A DNA stretch of 64,000 bases from Topomyia yanbarensis (lineage: Eukaryota > Arthropoda > Insecta > Diptera > Culicidae), in NCBI RefSeq assembly GCF_030247195.1, contig NC_080672.1:247923209-247987208 (forward strand), given 5' to 3'. Each line of letters begins with the position of its first letter. The stretch's first letter is position 1. A program made the position numbers and the translations under genes. Below are positions 49,838-61,996 of the stretch, one piece after another. Under the pieces are notes generated by a model that saw only the letters and a program-made list of their open reading frames with translations, was not told the origin of the DNA and did not search any database.

Positions 49838-50162
49838 GTTTATATGGGAATTTGCTGTGTAATTGCACTCTTCAACTCGTAACTCCGGAACCGGAAGTCC
49901 AATCAATAAAAAATTCAATAGCAGCCGATGGGAAGATTGTACCTTTCATTTGAGACTAACTTTGTGCAAATCGATCCAGCCATCTCTGATTAACAGAGGT
50001 CACATTTTTTTCCGCATACACACATACACACACATACATACAGACATACATACACACAGACATTTTCCGATCTCGACGAACTGAGTCGATTAGCATATGA
50101 CACTCGGCCCTCCCGGTCGGGATTAGATCGACGAATTTTAGAGTGAATGAGAAAGGCAAAAA
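49838..50162 (+). repeat. CA-bearing interspersed repeat, 3' part
   Basis: It matches the 3' third of the copies at 32-34 kb: CTTCAACTCGTAACTCCGGA, a CA-rich tract, CTCGGCCCTCC, and GAATGAGAAAGGCAAAAA at the end. Confidence 0.7.
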
Positions 50163-50672
50163 CATTTTTAGCAAATGTTGAAATTTATGCATTTTTTGGT
50201 GAGCAGTTCTATGTTTCATAGACATTAAATCAATTTTAACTTCGCTTCCTATTAAATAAAGACCCTTATTACAGTACATCTCTACAAAAACGAGATCAAT
50301 TTGAAAATAAATCTGAGGATTATGATTGATTACAGAACTCTGGAATTTTCTATTGGAATGTTTTCAGGCAGAAATTTGATATTGATGCTATTAGACAACT
50401 GTGAAGTCAAGACCAAGAGATCAGTTACATATCAGGACCCCATTCCGACAATTTATCAAAACAACAGGTTATCAATCTACGGATCAGATAATTGTTATTG
50501 TAATATTGAATTAAATTAGTCTGCATCAATGAATTTTCAACTTCAATCCAATATTTTTTTTGGCGTTGTGGGGGGGGGGGGGGTTGTTTGGTGTTAAACC
50601 CCAAAACCTTCTCTTGGCTACGCCGTTGCTTGGAGTTATTTATTTCGCTTTTCATTTTCCGATATGTTTCAG
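50163..50672. other. Non-coding stretch
   Basis: It includes a poly-G run of about 13 bases near 50571-50583 and ends in a pyrimidine-rich acceptor region. Confidence 0.4.
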
Positions 50673-50809
50673 ATCGATCCGATGGTTATAAGTTAGATAA
50701 ATGCAGTCAGAAGGTTCGCACAAATGAACATTTTTGTACTGATAAGTTATCAAGTTCCTTCCAGACAACTTGGAAGTGTTCGGTGATTATTTCTAGCGGT
50801 TGTAGATAG
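50673..50809 (+). CDS. Candidate lola-like tail exon, cysteine-containing
   Basis: The acceptor CCGATATGTTTCAG ends at 50672. Phase 1 entry (Asp-Arg start) runs 45 residues to TAG at 50807-50809. AATAAA follows at 50883-50888. The peptide has four cysteines (LDKCSQK, HFCTDK, WKCSV, GCR), but their spacing does not make a classical finger. Phase, strand and signal agree with the other alternative exons. It lies 10 kb past the last secure exon and beyond a dead LINE, so assignment to this gene is tentative. Confidence 0.35.
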
Positions 50810-51477
50810 TTAAATGAAATACAAAATTCGTTTTATCGAAATAATGTTTGGCTTATTTCAATGGATTATTACTATATTGAACAATAAATAGGCGACAAAG
50901 AGTAATCAACAAACAACAAGCCATAACTTTTAAAGTATTCAAAATAGATATTTGAAGTCTTCAGTAAAGTTATTCGCAAAAGTAAGAGCTACAAATTTGC
51001 TAAAGGCATCATTTCGATATAAGCACTTGTAAAAAAATTTGTGAAAATATCTCACTCATAGGGGGATTAATCAGCAAAAGCACAATACCAAAAGAAAGGG
51101 CATATTGCCTCCATTAAATTCTCCGAAGATACTATTGACCTAAAATAAGCCGTTTTGGCGTTAATAATAGATTACATGTTTTTGGTCATATTTCTGGCTA
51201 TGGGAAATGATAAAAATCTTTCGTCCGCATTTAATGTTAAATATCTCTTTTGATAATAGTCCGATTTCAACAATCTATAGCTTGTACAAAAGGTATTCGT
51301 TAAAGCTGTCTAAAAACATATAAATTGTTAATCTATATTGTCAATTTCGGCAGAAAATTTAAAAAAAACTGCAAAAACGCCATTTTTGCGCATTCAAACA
51401 TTCATATCTTGGAAACTAAACATCAGAATCAAAAACAAATTAAAAGCGTTTGTACTGTTTTTTAGTTCTTTCTTTTA
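50810..51477. other. Non-coding stretch
   Basis: Nothing recognised beyond the AATAAA at 50883. Confidence 0.4.
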
Positions 51478-51670
51478 AAATTGGTTTGGATAAGATCGGT
51501 TCAGCCATTGCGAATGAGAATTTGTCCGTTACATACACACACACACAGACATTGTCCCAAATCGTCGAGCTGAGTCGATTGGTATATAAGACTCGGCCCT
51601 CCGGGCCTCGGAAAAAATCTTGAAAGTTTGAGCGAATTCAATACATTTCTTTTATAAGAAATGTAAAACA
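51478..51670 (+). repeat. CA-bearing interspersed repeat, diverged 3' fragment
   Basis: GATCGGTTCAGCCATTGCGA, a short (CA)n, GAGCTGAGTCGATTGG, CTCGGCCCTCCGGGCCTCGG and TTTTATAAGAAATG occur in the same order as in the longer copies. Confidence 0.65.
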
Positions 51671-52703
51671 TGGGCATGGATGGGTTAAAGATTGTTATTC
51701 GGCCCAGAGAATCAGACTCCGCAGTCCCGAAACCAACCAACAATGGTCACACCAATATATTTATTTTTGTTTTCAGTTAGAAATTACTGATCTTGTATTA
51801 TTTATGGAGATACATGTTTGGTTTTAATAAATAACGATCATCCGCAAATGAAATTGAAAAAACTCGGGGCCTTCAATGAAATAGCCAATTGCTAACATGC
51901 TCATTGGAAGCCCAATTAGTACGTTTTAAGATTGTGTGTAACATATTGAATTCTTAAAATATGGAATACATGCGTAATTGAAAAGAAATTTGGACCTGAA
52001 AAATAAATTAAAAATTTTGTTATATCGAGGAAAAATGCATGTTATATCAAGTGACGCTATATCGAGGGTACGTTGTATCGAAGATTACCTGTTTACAAAA
52101 TAACTTGAAATTCAAGGAGATAACACATCATTTTAAAAGGTTTTCGAACTTCGTAGGAAATGCTCTAAAACCATAGAAATATGAATATGAAGCGATTCAG
52201 AAATTTCACTTATTCAGTTACAAATTTTGAGTTCAATGCGATAACATGTAGGGGGAAGAAAGTTTTGTGAAATATGTTTGTCATCGCTCTACATTCAATG
52301 TTATTGTCATTATTGTTATTATCGCTCTAAATGTCAATGTTTGTCGCGCTTGCTTGCCACGTGTTTGTTTGTCGCACTTTCTTCTATTGTGGTTTGAAAC
52401 TGCAGTAGCGATTTTTGTTGATGGGTATGCGAGCTAAAATAAATACATATACCAAACAACTTGTAAAACTTTAGTTTCGTTGCGATAACTACAGTGACAC
52501 AATTTCATATTTGTGCATCTCTAGTGTATATGTTTTAAGGGTTATATACAAAGTTGGAACTCAAAAAATCGAAAAAAAATTAATATTCCGAGAGTACATA
52601 CTTTTAAAAATATCTGTGCAAAATTTCATCCATATCGGAGCACTAGATTTTAAATTACAGCCATTTGCAGCGCGCTGGTTCTTCCGCGCATGAGGTTAAC
52701 ACA
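51671..52703. other. Non-coding stretch
   Basis: No gene or boundary seen. Confidence 0.4.
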
Positions 52704-53248
52704 AAACTTTAAACGCAATTATCTCGGAATGAAGTTTTTTGAAAAGTACCGTTGCGGTGAACATGATATCTCAAAAACTATTCATCCGATTTTCATAATA
52801 ATTTTTTTGATTTGTTTCTATTCACATTCTCGTGTACTTGAACGGTTCTTTTTTCACTAATTTTTTTTGGATTCTTTGCAATGAATTTTTTTTAACTAAA
52901 AAAAACTAAATTTTTTGGTGAACGTGTTTTTGGTAAGAAATTTTTTTTGTTGGGAAACCGATCCGTTCAAGTACATTCCAATTCATTTTTATTCAATAAT
53001 CTTTTAAGTTTTTGGATTTTAGTTGGTTCGCTTTGGAGAGCGTTCACCGCAAATCTCTGCCATAAATACGATTCGGGGGATTGGCCGTCACTCCGACAAC
53101 ATTGAATATTTTTTTAAATTCAACTTGTTTTTTCTATCTTCGATTGTGCTACCAACGAACCGTTTTTCGCTTTTTCAAATGAAATTTGCAAAAAAATACT
53201 TTAAAAAAGTCACGAACTTAGCTCAACTTTGTATATAATCCCTTAATA
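52704..53248 (+). repeat. Dispersed repeat, copy 2
   Basis: It matches 13040-13612 in order: AACTTTAAACGCAATTATCT, GAAAAGTACCGTTGCGGTGA, CGATCCGTTCAAGTACA, and AACTTTGTATATAATCCCTT. Confidence 0.65.
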
Positions 53249-54549
53249 TTGTTTCATAAATTTTGCGTTATTGGTATTGTTTTGTAAATGTGGTAGTATA
53301 ATCAATGAACATAGTAGTATTTTTTCTTGGATTTGAAATTATTTTCTATACAAAAATTCAGTTAACAAATTTTCTATTGCGATTAGAGCTATGTTCACCT
53401 GTTAAAACATGTTAAGATATGTCTAAGGAACAACATTTGATGATATGTGGGCATGTCGTCGCTGTTGTGCTATATTATGACAAACGCCATTTTGGGGTAA
53501 ACTGAGTTAGATATGCAACATTACTAATCTAAAAATTCTCTACAAAACGGCGTTTTCAGAATTTTGAAATTTTGCTTGGTTACTGAGTTATAGCGAAAAA
53601 AGTGATGAGAAATTGTCAGTTTTTTGCTTTAAATCACTGTATCTTGGGATTCGCTTAAGTAATGTAGAAGTTTTAGATGTTTTCATATGTAAAAATATCT
53701 GAGGAACACAATTGCATAATCATTTTTAAAATAAAAATACATGTATTGCGAGAAATATGCAGTTTTACTTTTAAATTGGCAATATTTCATGTTTGGCAAC
53801 ACTGTAATTAAAAATTACTATTTTTTCTAGATTGCTTGCTCAATTTCCTTCAAAATGCATCTCAAATGCATTTTTTCTATGGAAAATTTTCCATGCACAA
53901 TTATGACACGCCATACAAATTTTGCCATCAATACACACCTACAACACGTGTGAGTGCGACTTTTGTTTACATTTATAGTGAAAACTCGTAACATAGTCAA
54001 CCGAACTTCATGTTATTTGAGAGTTTAATACAGAATAGATTGAAGCATTAATTGTCTTCTTTGAATTGTTTTTACCATTTATAAGTTTCAAGATATTCAA
54101 TCTCAAACTTTAAAAATCGTTTTTCTCGAAATGTGCTAAATGGCGCTTGTCATAAGATAGAACAACAGCGACGATGTAGGGCCTATTGAATCAGAGTGTA
54201 AGTGATCTTACTATGGAAACATAGCAAAAACACGATTTTTGATTGGAGACACCTCTAAATCATGTCCAAATCAAGTCATTTTTGGCGAAACTTCCTAAAT
54301 TCACACGTAGAACAAAAATTTGAGCTGACCCATGTATATTTCAAAACTTTTTCAAAATGTGGAGAGGTCTAATAATCATCATCTATCATTTTCATATCAT
54401 TTGTAATCTTAAGTGTGCAAGTTTCCGTACACTACACATAAAAAATCATTGCTTGGTGTGAAAATAGCACAATCTCATATTCGTAAATGAAAAGTCAATT
54501 AATTTGAAAATTAAAACCTGTTATTTCTTTATTTTGTTGTTTCACTTAG
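53249..54549. other. Non-coding stretch
   Basis: No gene recognised. Confidence 0.4.
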
Positions 54550-54562
54550 AAAAATAGATTTT
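54550..54562. repeat. Left target duplication of I-type LINE
   Basis: AAAAATAGATTTT here is matched at 63861-63873. Confidence 0.75.
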
Positions 54563-54836
54563 TCACAATCGTCTGAGCTCTCGATCGAAGCAGATCGTAT
54601 GCATAGAGTAAATCAATATATATACATTGTGAAGGTCAACCATTGTTTGAGGCTGGCTTTGTTCGCCGGTGCCTAGGTTGGTGAAGTGAATAGTGGAATA
54701 ACCGGACAAGCCGCTAAATAAGCTAAGTAAGTATCTTTTTTTTCATTTCCCTTTCCCCCGATCGGTCGCTACTATCCCTTTCCCCTGAATATAAGTTTCA
54801 TCTCTCGTTTACACCACGTGCTATCCTCGTGCCTAA

Positions 54837-56200
54837 ATGGCCAAAGGCGAAGTAACATTGGATGAGAATGATATTCCCATGGATTTACCGGATAAACCCG
54901 AAATCACTCTCTCCTCTGATTCCCCCAGTCCTCCTCGTATTAAAACATACCCACCCAGTTCAATTGGGCGCTGGGTGGTCTATTTCCGGCCCATCACGAA
55001 ATCGCTTAATATTTTAGAAATCTCACGGGAGCTGACTGCTAACTACCCGGCCGTAGCTCAGATAACACGTGTTAGAGCTAATAAGATACGCATATTAGTG
55101 AATGACCTCGACCAGGCAAACCAGATTGCTCGCAGCGAGCGTTTTACAAAGCAATTTAAAGCGTATATACCTTGTTTAGCAGTGGAGATCGACGGGGTCG
55201 TCGCCGAACCGGGTTTGAAGTGCGAAGACGTGTTGAAGTACGGAGTTGGTTGCTTTAAGGACCCCTCACTTCAACATGTGAAGATTCTGGAATGCAAGCA
55301 ATTGTATTCAGCAAAAACTGAGAATAATAAGACAACTTATTCATTGTCAGACTCGCTTCGGGTGACTTTCTGCGGGTCTTCCCTCCCCAACTATGTCCTC
55401 CTGGATAAGGTTCGTCTACCTGTTCAACTGTTTGTACCGCGGGTAATGAACTGCAGCAATTGCAAGCAGCTGGGCCACGCAGCCACCTATTGTGGCAATA
55501 AGAAAAGGTGCGGCAAATGCGAGGGAGAACATGAGGATGACGCTTGCGGTGGACAAACTGAAAAGTGTATTTACTGCGAGGGCCTTCCGCATGATCTTAA
55601 ATCATGCCCGCGTACAAACAGCGCGGGTATAAAATTAAGCGCTCCCTTAAGGAACGCTCGAAGTGCTCTTATGCAGAAATTCTTAAGAATGCTTCGCCAT
55701 CTGTCCCTTCCGAAAATTTCTTTACTCTTTTGGCTGGCGTCGAGCAAGAATCTGACGACCCACAAGAGGGAACATCTTTGGTTAACCCAGGGGAGTCCAG
55801 GAAGAGGAGAAATCTAGCCTCCCCTAGATTGCCTCGTAAGGGTGCCAAGGTGTCGTCCACTCAGAGTGCGCCAACTACAATCAATAAATCCAACGGAAGT
55901 GATGCACTAAAGCCGAAGCAATTTGCTCCAGGACTTGGAAATTTTAATTCTAACAAGGAGTATCCACCACTTCCAGAGACACCAAAAACCCCAAGTGTTC
56001 CCTTTTTTCAAACAGATACTCAGTCCAGTAGCGGACTAATGAAATTTTCTGACTTAGTGGACTTTATTTTCCCAGCTTTCAATGTTACTGATCCTCTTAA
56101 AAGCATTCTGATACATTTTCTCCCTATGGTGCAAACATTTTTGAAACAGTTGACTGCTAAATGGCCCCTCCTTGCAGCGATCGTATCCTTCGATGGCTAA
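54837..56200 (+). pseudogene. I-type LINE ORF1 (gag-like), one frameshift
   Basis: It opens with ATG at 54837. Residues about 40-200 form the RNA-binding, RRM-like region typical of I/Jockey ORF1. Three cysteine knuckles follow (CSNCKQLGHAATYC, CGKCEGEHEDDAC, CIYCEGLPHDLKSC). Near 55610 a one-base loss moves the rest into another frame, which continues to a TAA at 56198-56200. The ORF2 start overlaps this stop in ATGGCTAA. The protein would coat LINE RNA and carry it to chromatin. Confidence 0.85.
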
Positions 56201-57677
56201 GTCATCAAACGAGGTCACTGATTCGATCACTGTCCTACAGTGGAATTGCAGAAGTATCCTCCCGAAAATCGATTCCTTCAAATTTTTACTAAACAGTTTA
56301 AACTGTGATGCTTTCGCATTATGTGAAACCTGGTTAACTTCCGATATAAATCTCAACTTCCATCACTTTAATATAATCCGTCTGGATCGAGAAAACCCTT
56401 ATGGAGGAGTACTTTTGGGGATCAAAAAGTACTATTCTTTCAACCGAATTAACCTCCCTTCGACACTAGGCATTGAAATTGTTGCTTGTCAAGTTCTAAT
56501 CAAAGCTAAAGGCCTTTGCATTGCTTCCATCTACATTCCTCCTAGAGCCTCGGTAGGGCACCGAACGCTTTGTAATATCACGGAATCCTTACCGGCACCG
56601 CGGCTAGTTCTGGGAGACTTTAACTCGCACGGTACGGTATGGGGCTGTCTTCATGATGATAATAGATCAACATTAATCCAAGATCTTTGCGACAATTTCA
56701 ACATGACCATCTTAAACACGGGAAAAATGACGCGGATTCCTACACCACCAGCACGCGCAAGCGCGTTGGATTTAACGCTATGCTCGACATCGCTACAGTT
56801 AGATTGCAGGTGGAAGGTGATCCCTGATCCCCACGGTAGCGATCATTTGCCTATCGTGATTTCAATTGCTAACGGTTCAAGACCATCGGAAACAATCAAT
56901 GTCTCGTATGACCTCACACGGACCATTGATTGGAAGAGTTACGCGACCGCGATATCCGTTAAAATCGAATCCACTCAAGAACTTCCTCCGGAGGAAGAGT
57001 ACAGGTTTTTTGCTGGATTGATTCTCGACAGTGCGAATCAAGCTCAGACTAAACCAGTACCCAGCGCGAATACCCATGGACGGTCTCCCACCCTGTGGTG
57101 GGATAAAGAGTGCTCAGAGCTGTACGCGGAAAAGTCCACTGCATATAAGGCCTTCCAGGAAGACGGGTTACCCGCTAGCTATCAACAGTACGCGTCGTTA
57201 GAAAGGAGAATGAAGAGTCTAATGAAAGTCAAAAAACGCAGTTTCTGGCGCCGGTTCGTCGACGGGTTAACGAGAGAAACAGCGATGAGCACTCTTTGGG
57301 GTACGGCTCGACGTATGCGTAACCGTAATAGTACCAACGAGAACGTGGAATATTCAAAACATTGGATATTCGCTTTTGCCAAGAAGATCTGTCCGGACTC
57401 TGTCCCGGTACAGAAAACGTGCCGCGCCGCGTCTCCTCACGATACCGCGAACGAAACACCGTTTTCGATGGTGGAGTTCTCACTTGCTCTCTTATCATGC
57501 AACAATAACGCCCCAGGGTTAGACAGAATCAAATTCAACTTGCTGAAGAATCTGCCTGACACTGCAAAAAGGCACTTGTTGAATTTGTTTAAGAAGTTTC
57601 TTGAGGGTAACATGAGAAAACTGAGTTGGTTGTTTTTTCTAGGAAGCGTGAGCCAGCGCTACTCCAGCTTCTATTAA
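56193..57677 (+). pseudogene. I-type LINE ORF2, endonuclease and start of RT
   Basis: ATG at 56193 overlaps the ORF1 stop. The endonuclease has all expected signatures: LQWNCRSI, CETWL, VLGDFNSHG, and GSDHLPIVIS near residue 220. A linker with the WWDKEC and RRFVDGLT motifs follows, and the RT region begins at APGLDRIKFNLLKNLP. At about 57610-57640 the sequence jumps to the VFSRKREPA region that normally lies after the RT active site. The whole catalytic core, including the YADD-type motif, is therefore missing, and the frame ends at 57677. Confidence 0.85.
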
Positions 57678-58132
57678 TGGGTGCAACGATCAACCAGGTT
57701 TTCACATTTAAATATCTCGGGGTCTGGTTCGACTCTAAAGGTACCTGGGGATGTCACATTAGGTATCTGAAACAGAAATGCCAACAAAGGATCAATTTTC
57801 TACGAACAATAACTGAAACATGGTGGGGTGCCCACCCAGGAGACCTGATCAGGTTATACCAAACAACGATATTGTCGGTGATGGAGTACGGGTGTTTCTG
57901 TTTCCGCTCCGCTGCGAACATACACTTCATCAAACTGGAGAGAATCCAGTATCGTTGCTTGCGCATTGCCTTGGGTTGCATGCACTCGACCCATACAATG
58001 AGTCTCGAAGTGCTGGCGGGCGTTCTTCCGCTAAAAAATCGATTTTGGGAACTCTCATATCGATTGCTCATCCGATGCGACATTCAGAACCCGTTGGTGA
58101 TTGAAAACTTCGAGAGGCTTGTCGAGCTTAAT
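57626..58132 (+). pseudogene. I-type LINE ORF2, post-RT region
   Basis: It continues in a different frame from the VFSRKRE motif through FKYLGVWFDSKGTW and LERIQYRCLRIALG, the thumb or connection segment between RT and RNase H. It is cut at 58132 by the insertion. The same ORF resumes at 61999 in matching codon phase. Confidence 0.85.
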
Positions 58133-59040
58133 AGACCTTTCTCGTCCGACCTAACCCCCTTTTTTCTTATTTTTATTCAAAAGACTACACATTTTTAAGA
58201 ATATTGCCGTTAAAATGAGACTATTTGGAGCTATCGTGATTTTTTAATGATTTTTTTAAATTTGAAAAATGCAAGAATGTTGAGTATTGTTTTCACCTTT
58301 ACAAGAATTGACTAATCTATGTTGAGTTGTGTTAGTGCGAGATTGAGGTTAAATCGGGTAGTTTTTTTGCAAAATGAGGTTAAATCAGATGGCGAATTGA
58401 AAACATAGCGTTATATGTATGTTGTCTATACACATTGCAACTGTGTTGGTGTCCTAGACGTCAAATAAGTCAATGGTGGGACTCAAAATGTGTGTTTGGG
58501 CAACACTGTTTTGAATATTTTTGCTTGAGTTCCTGGCAACGCGGCAAATGAAGTGGTGAGTCGCGGTACAAAGTTCATTGGTTATGTAAACAAACTAAAG
58601 TGAACCTCTCGGTGGAGAACATTGCATGATAATGTTTAACCTCACTTTTTTGGCAGTTCAGAGAGATTGTTTACATGGTCTTGGAATTTTTGTTCATTCG
58701 ATCATAGTATGAGAAACTTGGTTTGGTTCGCTGCCAAATGTTAACACTTTCCAAACAAGGTCGCTCAGCTGTAATTTTTTATTTGATGTCGGCATCAAAC
58801 ATTGTTCCGTTAAATTTAACATTTTTACTTTTCTTGTACATGATTCATTGTAAAAGTAAGGAATTTCTAGCCAAACATTTGAAAAAGGCCCACTGCCAAA
58901 TGCAAACAAATCGAATTTTCATGTTCTCTATTAAAATCCTGGGACAAAACCCGTGGATATATGTTTTCTTTTTCTTTTTTTTCTGTTCATTTGATCTCTT
59001 GTCTTGCATAGCCACTCTTTCTTCCTCACATATTTTAAAT

Positions 59041-59130
59041 GGACTGGCTACATTTGACAGTTCCCCCTGACTGCATTTGACGGTTCCCTTTGGCTGCATT
59101 TGACAGCTCCTCCTGGCTGCAATTGACATT
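59041..59130 (+). repeat. Minisatellite, about 4 units of 24-28 bp
   Basis: The unit resembles CTGCATTTGACAGTTCCCC. Copies are diverged. Confidence 0.7.
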
Positions 59131-60481
59131 AGGTTTTTTCGTATCCACACGTCACGTCCCAGTTAAAAACTATCTATCTGGCCATGTGCATAAACATAAC
59201 GCAACAATGGATTATGAAGAATTTTGATAATGATTTTATAACAAATTATAAAAGGGCCCGGCTGATATAAAAGTCCTAACTAGCAATACGCTTATTATAA
59301 AATGATTATAAAGGATTATTGTAACTGATTCCAAAAAGATTATAAAGGCAGTGAAATACGTACTCAATGAATTAAGGGGAGTGTCTGATGTAAACAATAT
59401 GCGCAATCAAACTAAATAAAACAGTATTAAATTTTTAAATAGAATTATAATGAATTCGACCAAAACTTCTTTTGCCTTTTTCTCAAGGTTTACGTTTGGC
59501 CTTTTCAAATGTTTCAAATGTTTGGGTAGAATTTAGATTATTTTATCGTTGTTGCGATCAATTTCATTTGGTTTGTTTTGTTCACAATGTTAGTCGCAGA
59601 GCATTTTGGTGATCTATGGCAATTGATGACCTTTACACCCCATACTAGGTCCGCTCCTGTTGCAGCTGTTTCGCTCCGTCCGGCACCGAGTCAACCGATG
59701 GTCCAGCCTGCGCCGCACTCATCTGTCGCTATGCCAATGGCAGGGACTTGGATTAAAGGCTAAAAGGTCAGCTACGGCTGGTTGTGTTGCTGCAATCGGT
59801 TTGCCTTCAGCCACGTTGGACATTCGGCTAACGGGAATATTCAGCGATTCCGATTCGAAGGAAGCTGCGCCAGTTGCAGACTGCTTCGGTTCAGCAATAC
59901 GCTCCGGTATCGGACGAAGCTAACACTCCGACAGGACGAAGGTTTCAATGAGGGGCTCAGGCATAAGTAGCAGAGTCCTTGCACTTACTGCTTGTCGAGT
60001 GAACAATTCCGACGAAACCACTGCCACTCTTGATCACCGTCATAAGTGCGACGTCAGCGGTATAGTGCCAGGAATAGTCGAGGAGAGTGCCAGGACTGAC
60101 TTGCCGTGAGTTACAAGATTAAATAAAAGAGCGTTTTTAAAGTGACCGTAGTATAACGTAGAGGCTTTAGGCAGATGATTTATTCAGCAGAATAAGATAG
60201 CAAAATTATCCAAAACATAAGAGCTGGCTGCCGAAGTGAATACACACACATCATCACCTACAGAGGCAAGCAATATTGGAACGCAGCGAAATTTCTCACA
60301 ATAAATTGACCTCGTTAGGTGAAATTCCAGGAAGTACAATTTTCATAGCATAATTTAATCGACCGAAATTGTAGTCCTCAGCCAAGAGAGAGACTGATAG
60401 GGTAGCAGCAGCTAGGAATTTTCTTTCGAAAGCTAGCAGTGGTTTCGCGTATCCTGCGCTAAGTAGAGAGCGTTAAGACAG

Positions 60482-60655
60482 ATCTCCGAAGCATGTCAAG
60501 CGCTATCAGATGAGAAAAAACGTCGCATCTATGACCAGTACGACAAGGACGGTCTGCTGACCGACGGTTCCGTCCGGTACCACCATAACACACGGCACCG
60601 GCGACACATATATTCACAACATACTAATTACTTATCCTTCCGAAAAAGTAAATAA
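60482..60655 (+). pseudogene. DnaJ (Hsp40) J-domain fragment
   Basis: Fifty-seven codons read in one frame to TAA at 60653-60655. The first 24 residues match the end of a J domain (ISEACQALSDEKKRRIYDQY then DKDGL), where family members usually read ISEAY.VLSD..KR..YD..G.. Just upstream the frame has RALRQ before a stop, so helices I-II and the HPD motif are missing. The tail after DGL is basic and unlike a typical G/F region. J-domain proteins stimulate Hsp70; this piece could not. It sits inside a transposon-like insertion, so it is either a captured exon or a decayed retrocopy. Confidence 0.7.
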
Positions 60656-60848
60656 ATTGACTATGAAATTTATCATTCGCTGCCTAGTTATTTCGTGCCA
60701 ATTTGAACAAGACAGCAGATAGCTTTATTGCGGTGCCAAAATGATGGCAACTCGGGATATAATATAAATTTGCATATAATTTCTCCTCCCTGATATTCTA
60801 TCAGAATGTTTAATGCTCTGCATTATTATCACTCCAATCAAATCCTTC

Positions 60849-61070
60849 TTACTCCTTATCGTCAATGCCGAGCGCTATTTTGCATTTGCCGGCTAAATCA
60901 ACGACAATGCGATAATCGACGAAACTTTTGCTGTAATGGAACTTGAACACGAATAATAAATAATTGTTCCATTCGAAAGCGATAACCTTGTTGTCCTCAT
61001 GTTTGCAGCTATCATACGCTGGTAGGCATTCTGACCAATGGAAACGTTCTTCGATATGGTCATTGAACGA
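60849..61070 (-). pseudogene. Antisense 73-codon frame, possible captured exon
   Basis: There is no start codon. It is open from just after a TGA at 61071-61073 to TAA at 60849-60851. Composition is protein-like, with balanced charges, Trp, Tyr and Cys (HIEERFHWSECLPAY, IAFEWNNYLLFVFKFHY, DLAGKCKIALGIDDKE). I do not recognise a family. It may be another host exon carried by the insertion. Confidence 0.3.
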
Positions 61071-61523
61071 TCAAAATCATTTCAACAACTTATCATCGAC
61101 CGAATTCGTTACCTATACAGTTCAGGTAAACTTCACCACCTAAAATGAGTAATCAATCGGATCATCTTGTTAGGACTTAACCCACGAGCAAACAAACAAA
61201 TGTGTACAAATCCTTATCCATCATCCAGAAAGCAATCGTTTTATAGCCCAATGCTTGATCTTGCGATTCAGCATATGCCACCGGGTTTTACATCCAGCGC
61301 CGATTGGTCAATGAATGAACCAGGTTACCATTGTTCCTCATCCCTCTTGAGTTGATATTCTTTCAAAGAGCATCGAAAGTATTCAAGTAATGTAAATTTT
61401 AAAAGTCCGTGTGAACAAGTCTTAGGTAAACAAGCACACTGAAACTATCAGAAAAGTGAGGTTATACATTTTCATACAATGCTCTATGTTTTTGACAGGT
61501 ATATGAATGAATCATTTCAGCAT

Positions 61524-61783
61524 CAGTGATGCCAGGTCTATTTAAACAATAGCCTGCAGTAAAAATATAAAAGTCTGCAGATTGCTACAAAAATCTTCAA
61601 TAAATGCGACGTAGAAATGTAGTATGTATATAATTTAATTGATCAAAAATGTTGAAGGCTGGTGTATAAATTGGCTGGCATAGGCTTTTTTCTGCTAAAT
61701 ATTTGTAATCTGCAAAAGATTTGCAGTAAAAATGCAAAATCTGCGGATTTACTAATATATATGCAGATCTGGCATCCTTTTAG
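61524..61783. mobile_element. MITE with GATGCCAGATCTGC-like ends
   Basis: The left end is CAGTGATGCCAGGTCT and the right end ATGCAGATCTGGCATC. The interior has inverse copies of TTTGCAGTAAAAATRYAAAA. A possible 8-bp flank (TTCAGCAT/TTTAGTAT) matches only at 6 of 8 positions. Confidence 0.55.
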
Positions 61784-61996
61784 TATTCCCCACAGGAAAT
61801 TCATCCAAATGGTGTAAAAATACGGGGAAACAAGGCAAGATAGGTATTCAGAATATGGGGTGTAATGAGCAGCTTGCACTATTTTTGATTTTTTCAATAG
61901 TTAGAGGTACCAAATCATCGCGGCAATAGGCAGTATCGAATTGGGGATAAAAAAGGAAGCATCCTATCATATAAAATTTTTTGACGAGAAAGGTCT

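Larger units (their letters stand above)
58133..61996. mobile_element. 3.86-kb element with AGACCTTTCTCGTC ends and host-like fragments
   Basis: The 14-bp terminal inverted repeats AGACCTTTCTCGTC / GACGAGAAAGGTCT bound the insertion. The LINE codons on each side rejoin in frame if AT is counted as the duplicated target (58131-58132, 61997-61998). A TA target with slightly different ends is also possible. No transposase is seen. The interior holds a minisatellite (about 59041-59130), a DnaJ-like fragment (60482-60655), an antisense frame (60849-61070) and a probable nested MITE (61524-61783). Confidence 0.65.

Noticed and set aside
51758..51830. Acceptor-like TTTTGTTTTCAG followed by a short frame
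   Set aside because: In the shared phase 1 it stops after three codons. The alternative phase has no matching donor.
59578..59970. Overlapping frames of 60-90 codons inside the 3.86-kb element
   Set aside because: They are Ala/Pro/Ser-rich without recognisable motifs and end at close stops. They are noted only as part of the insertion.
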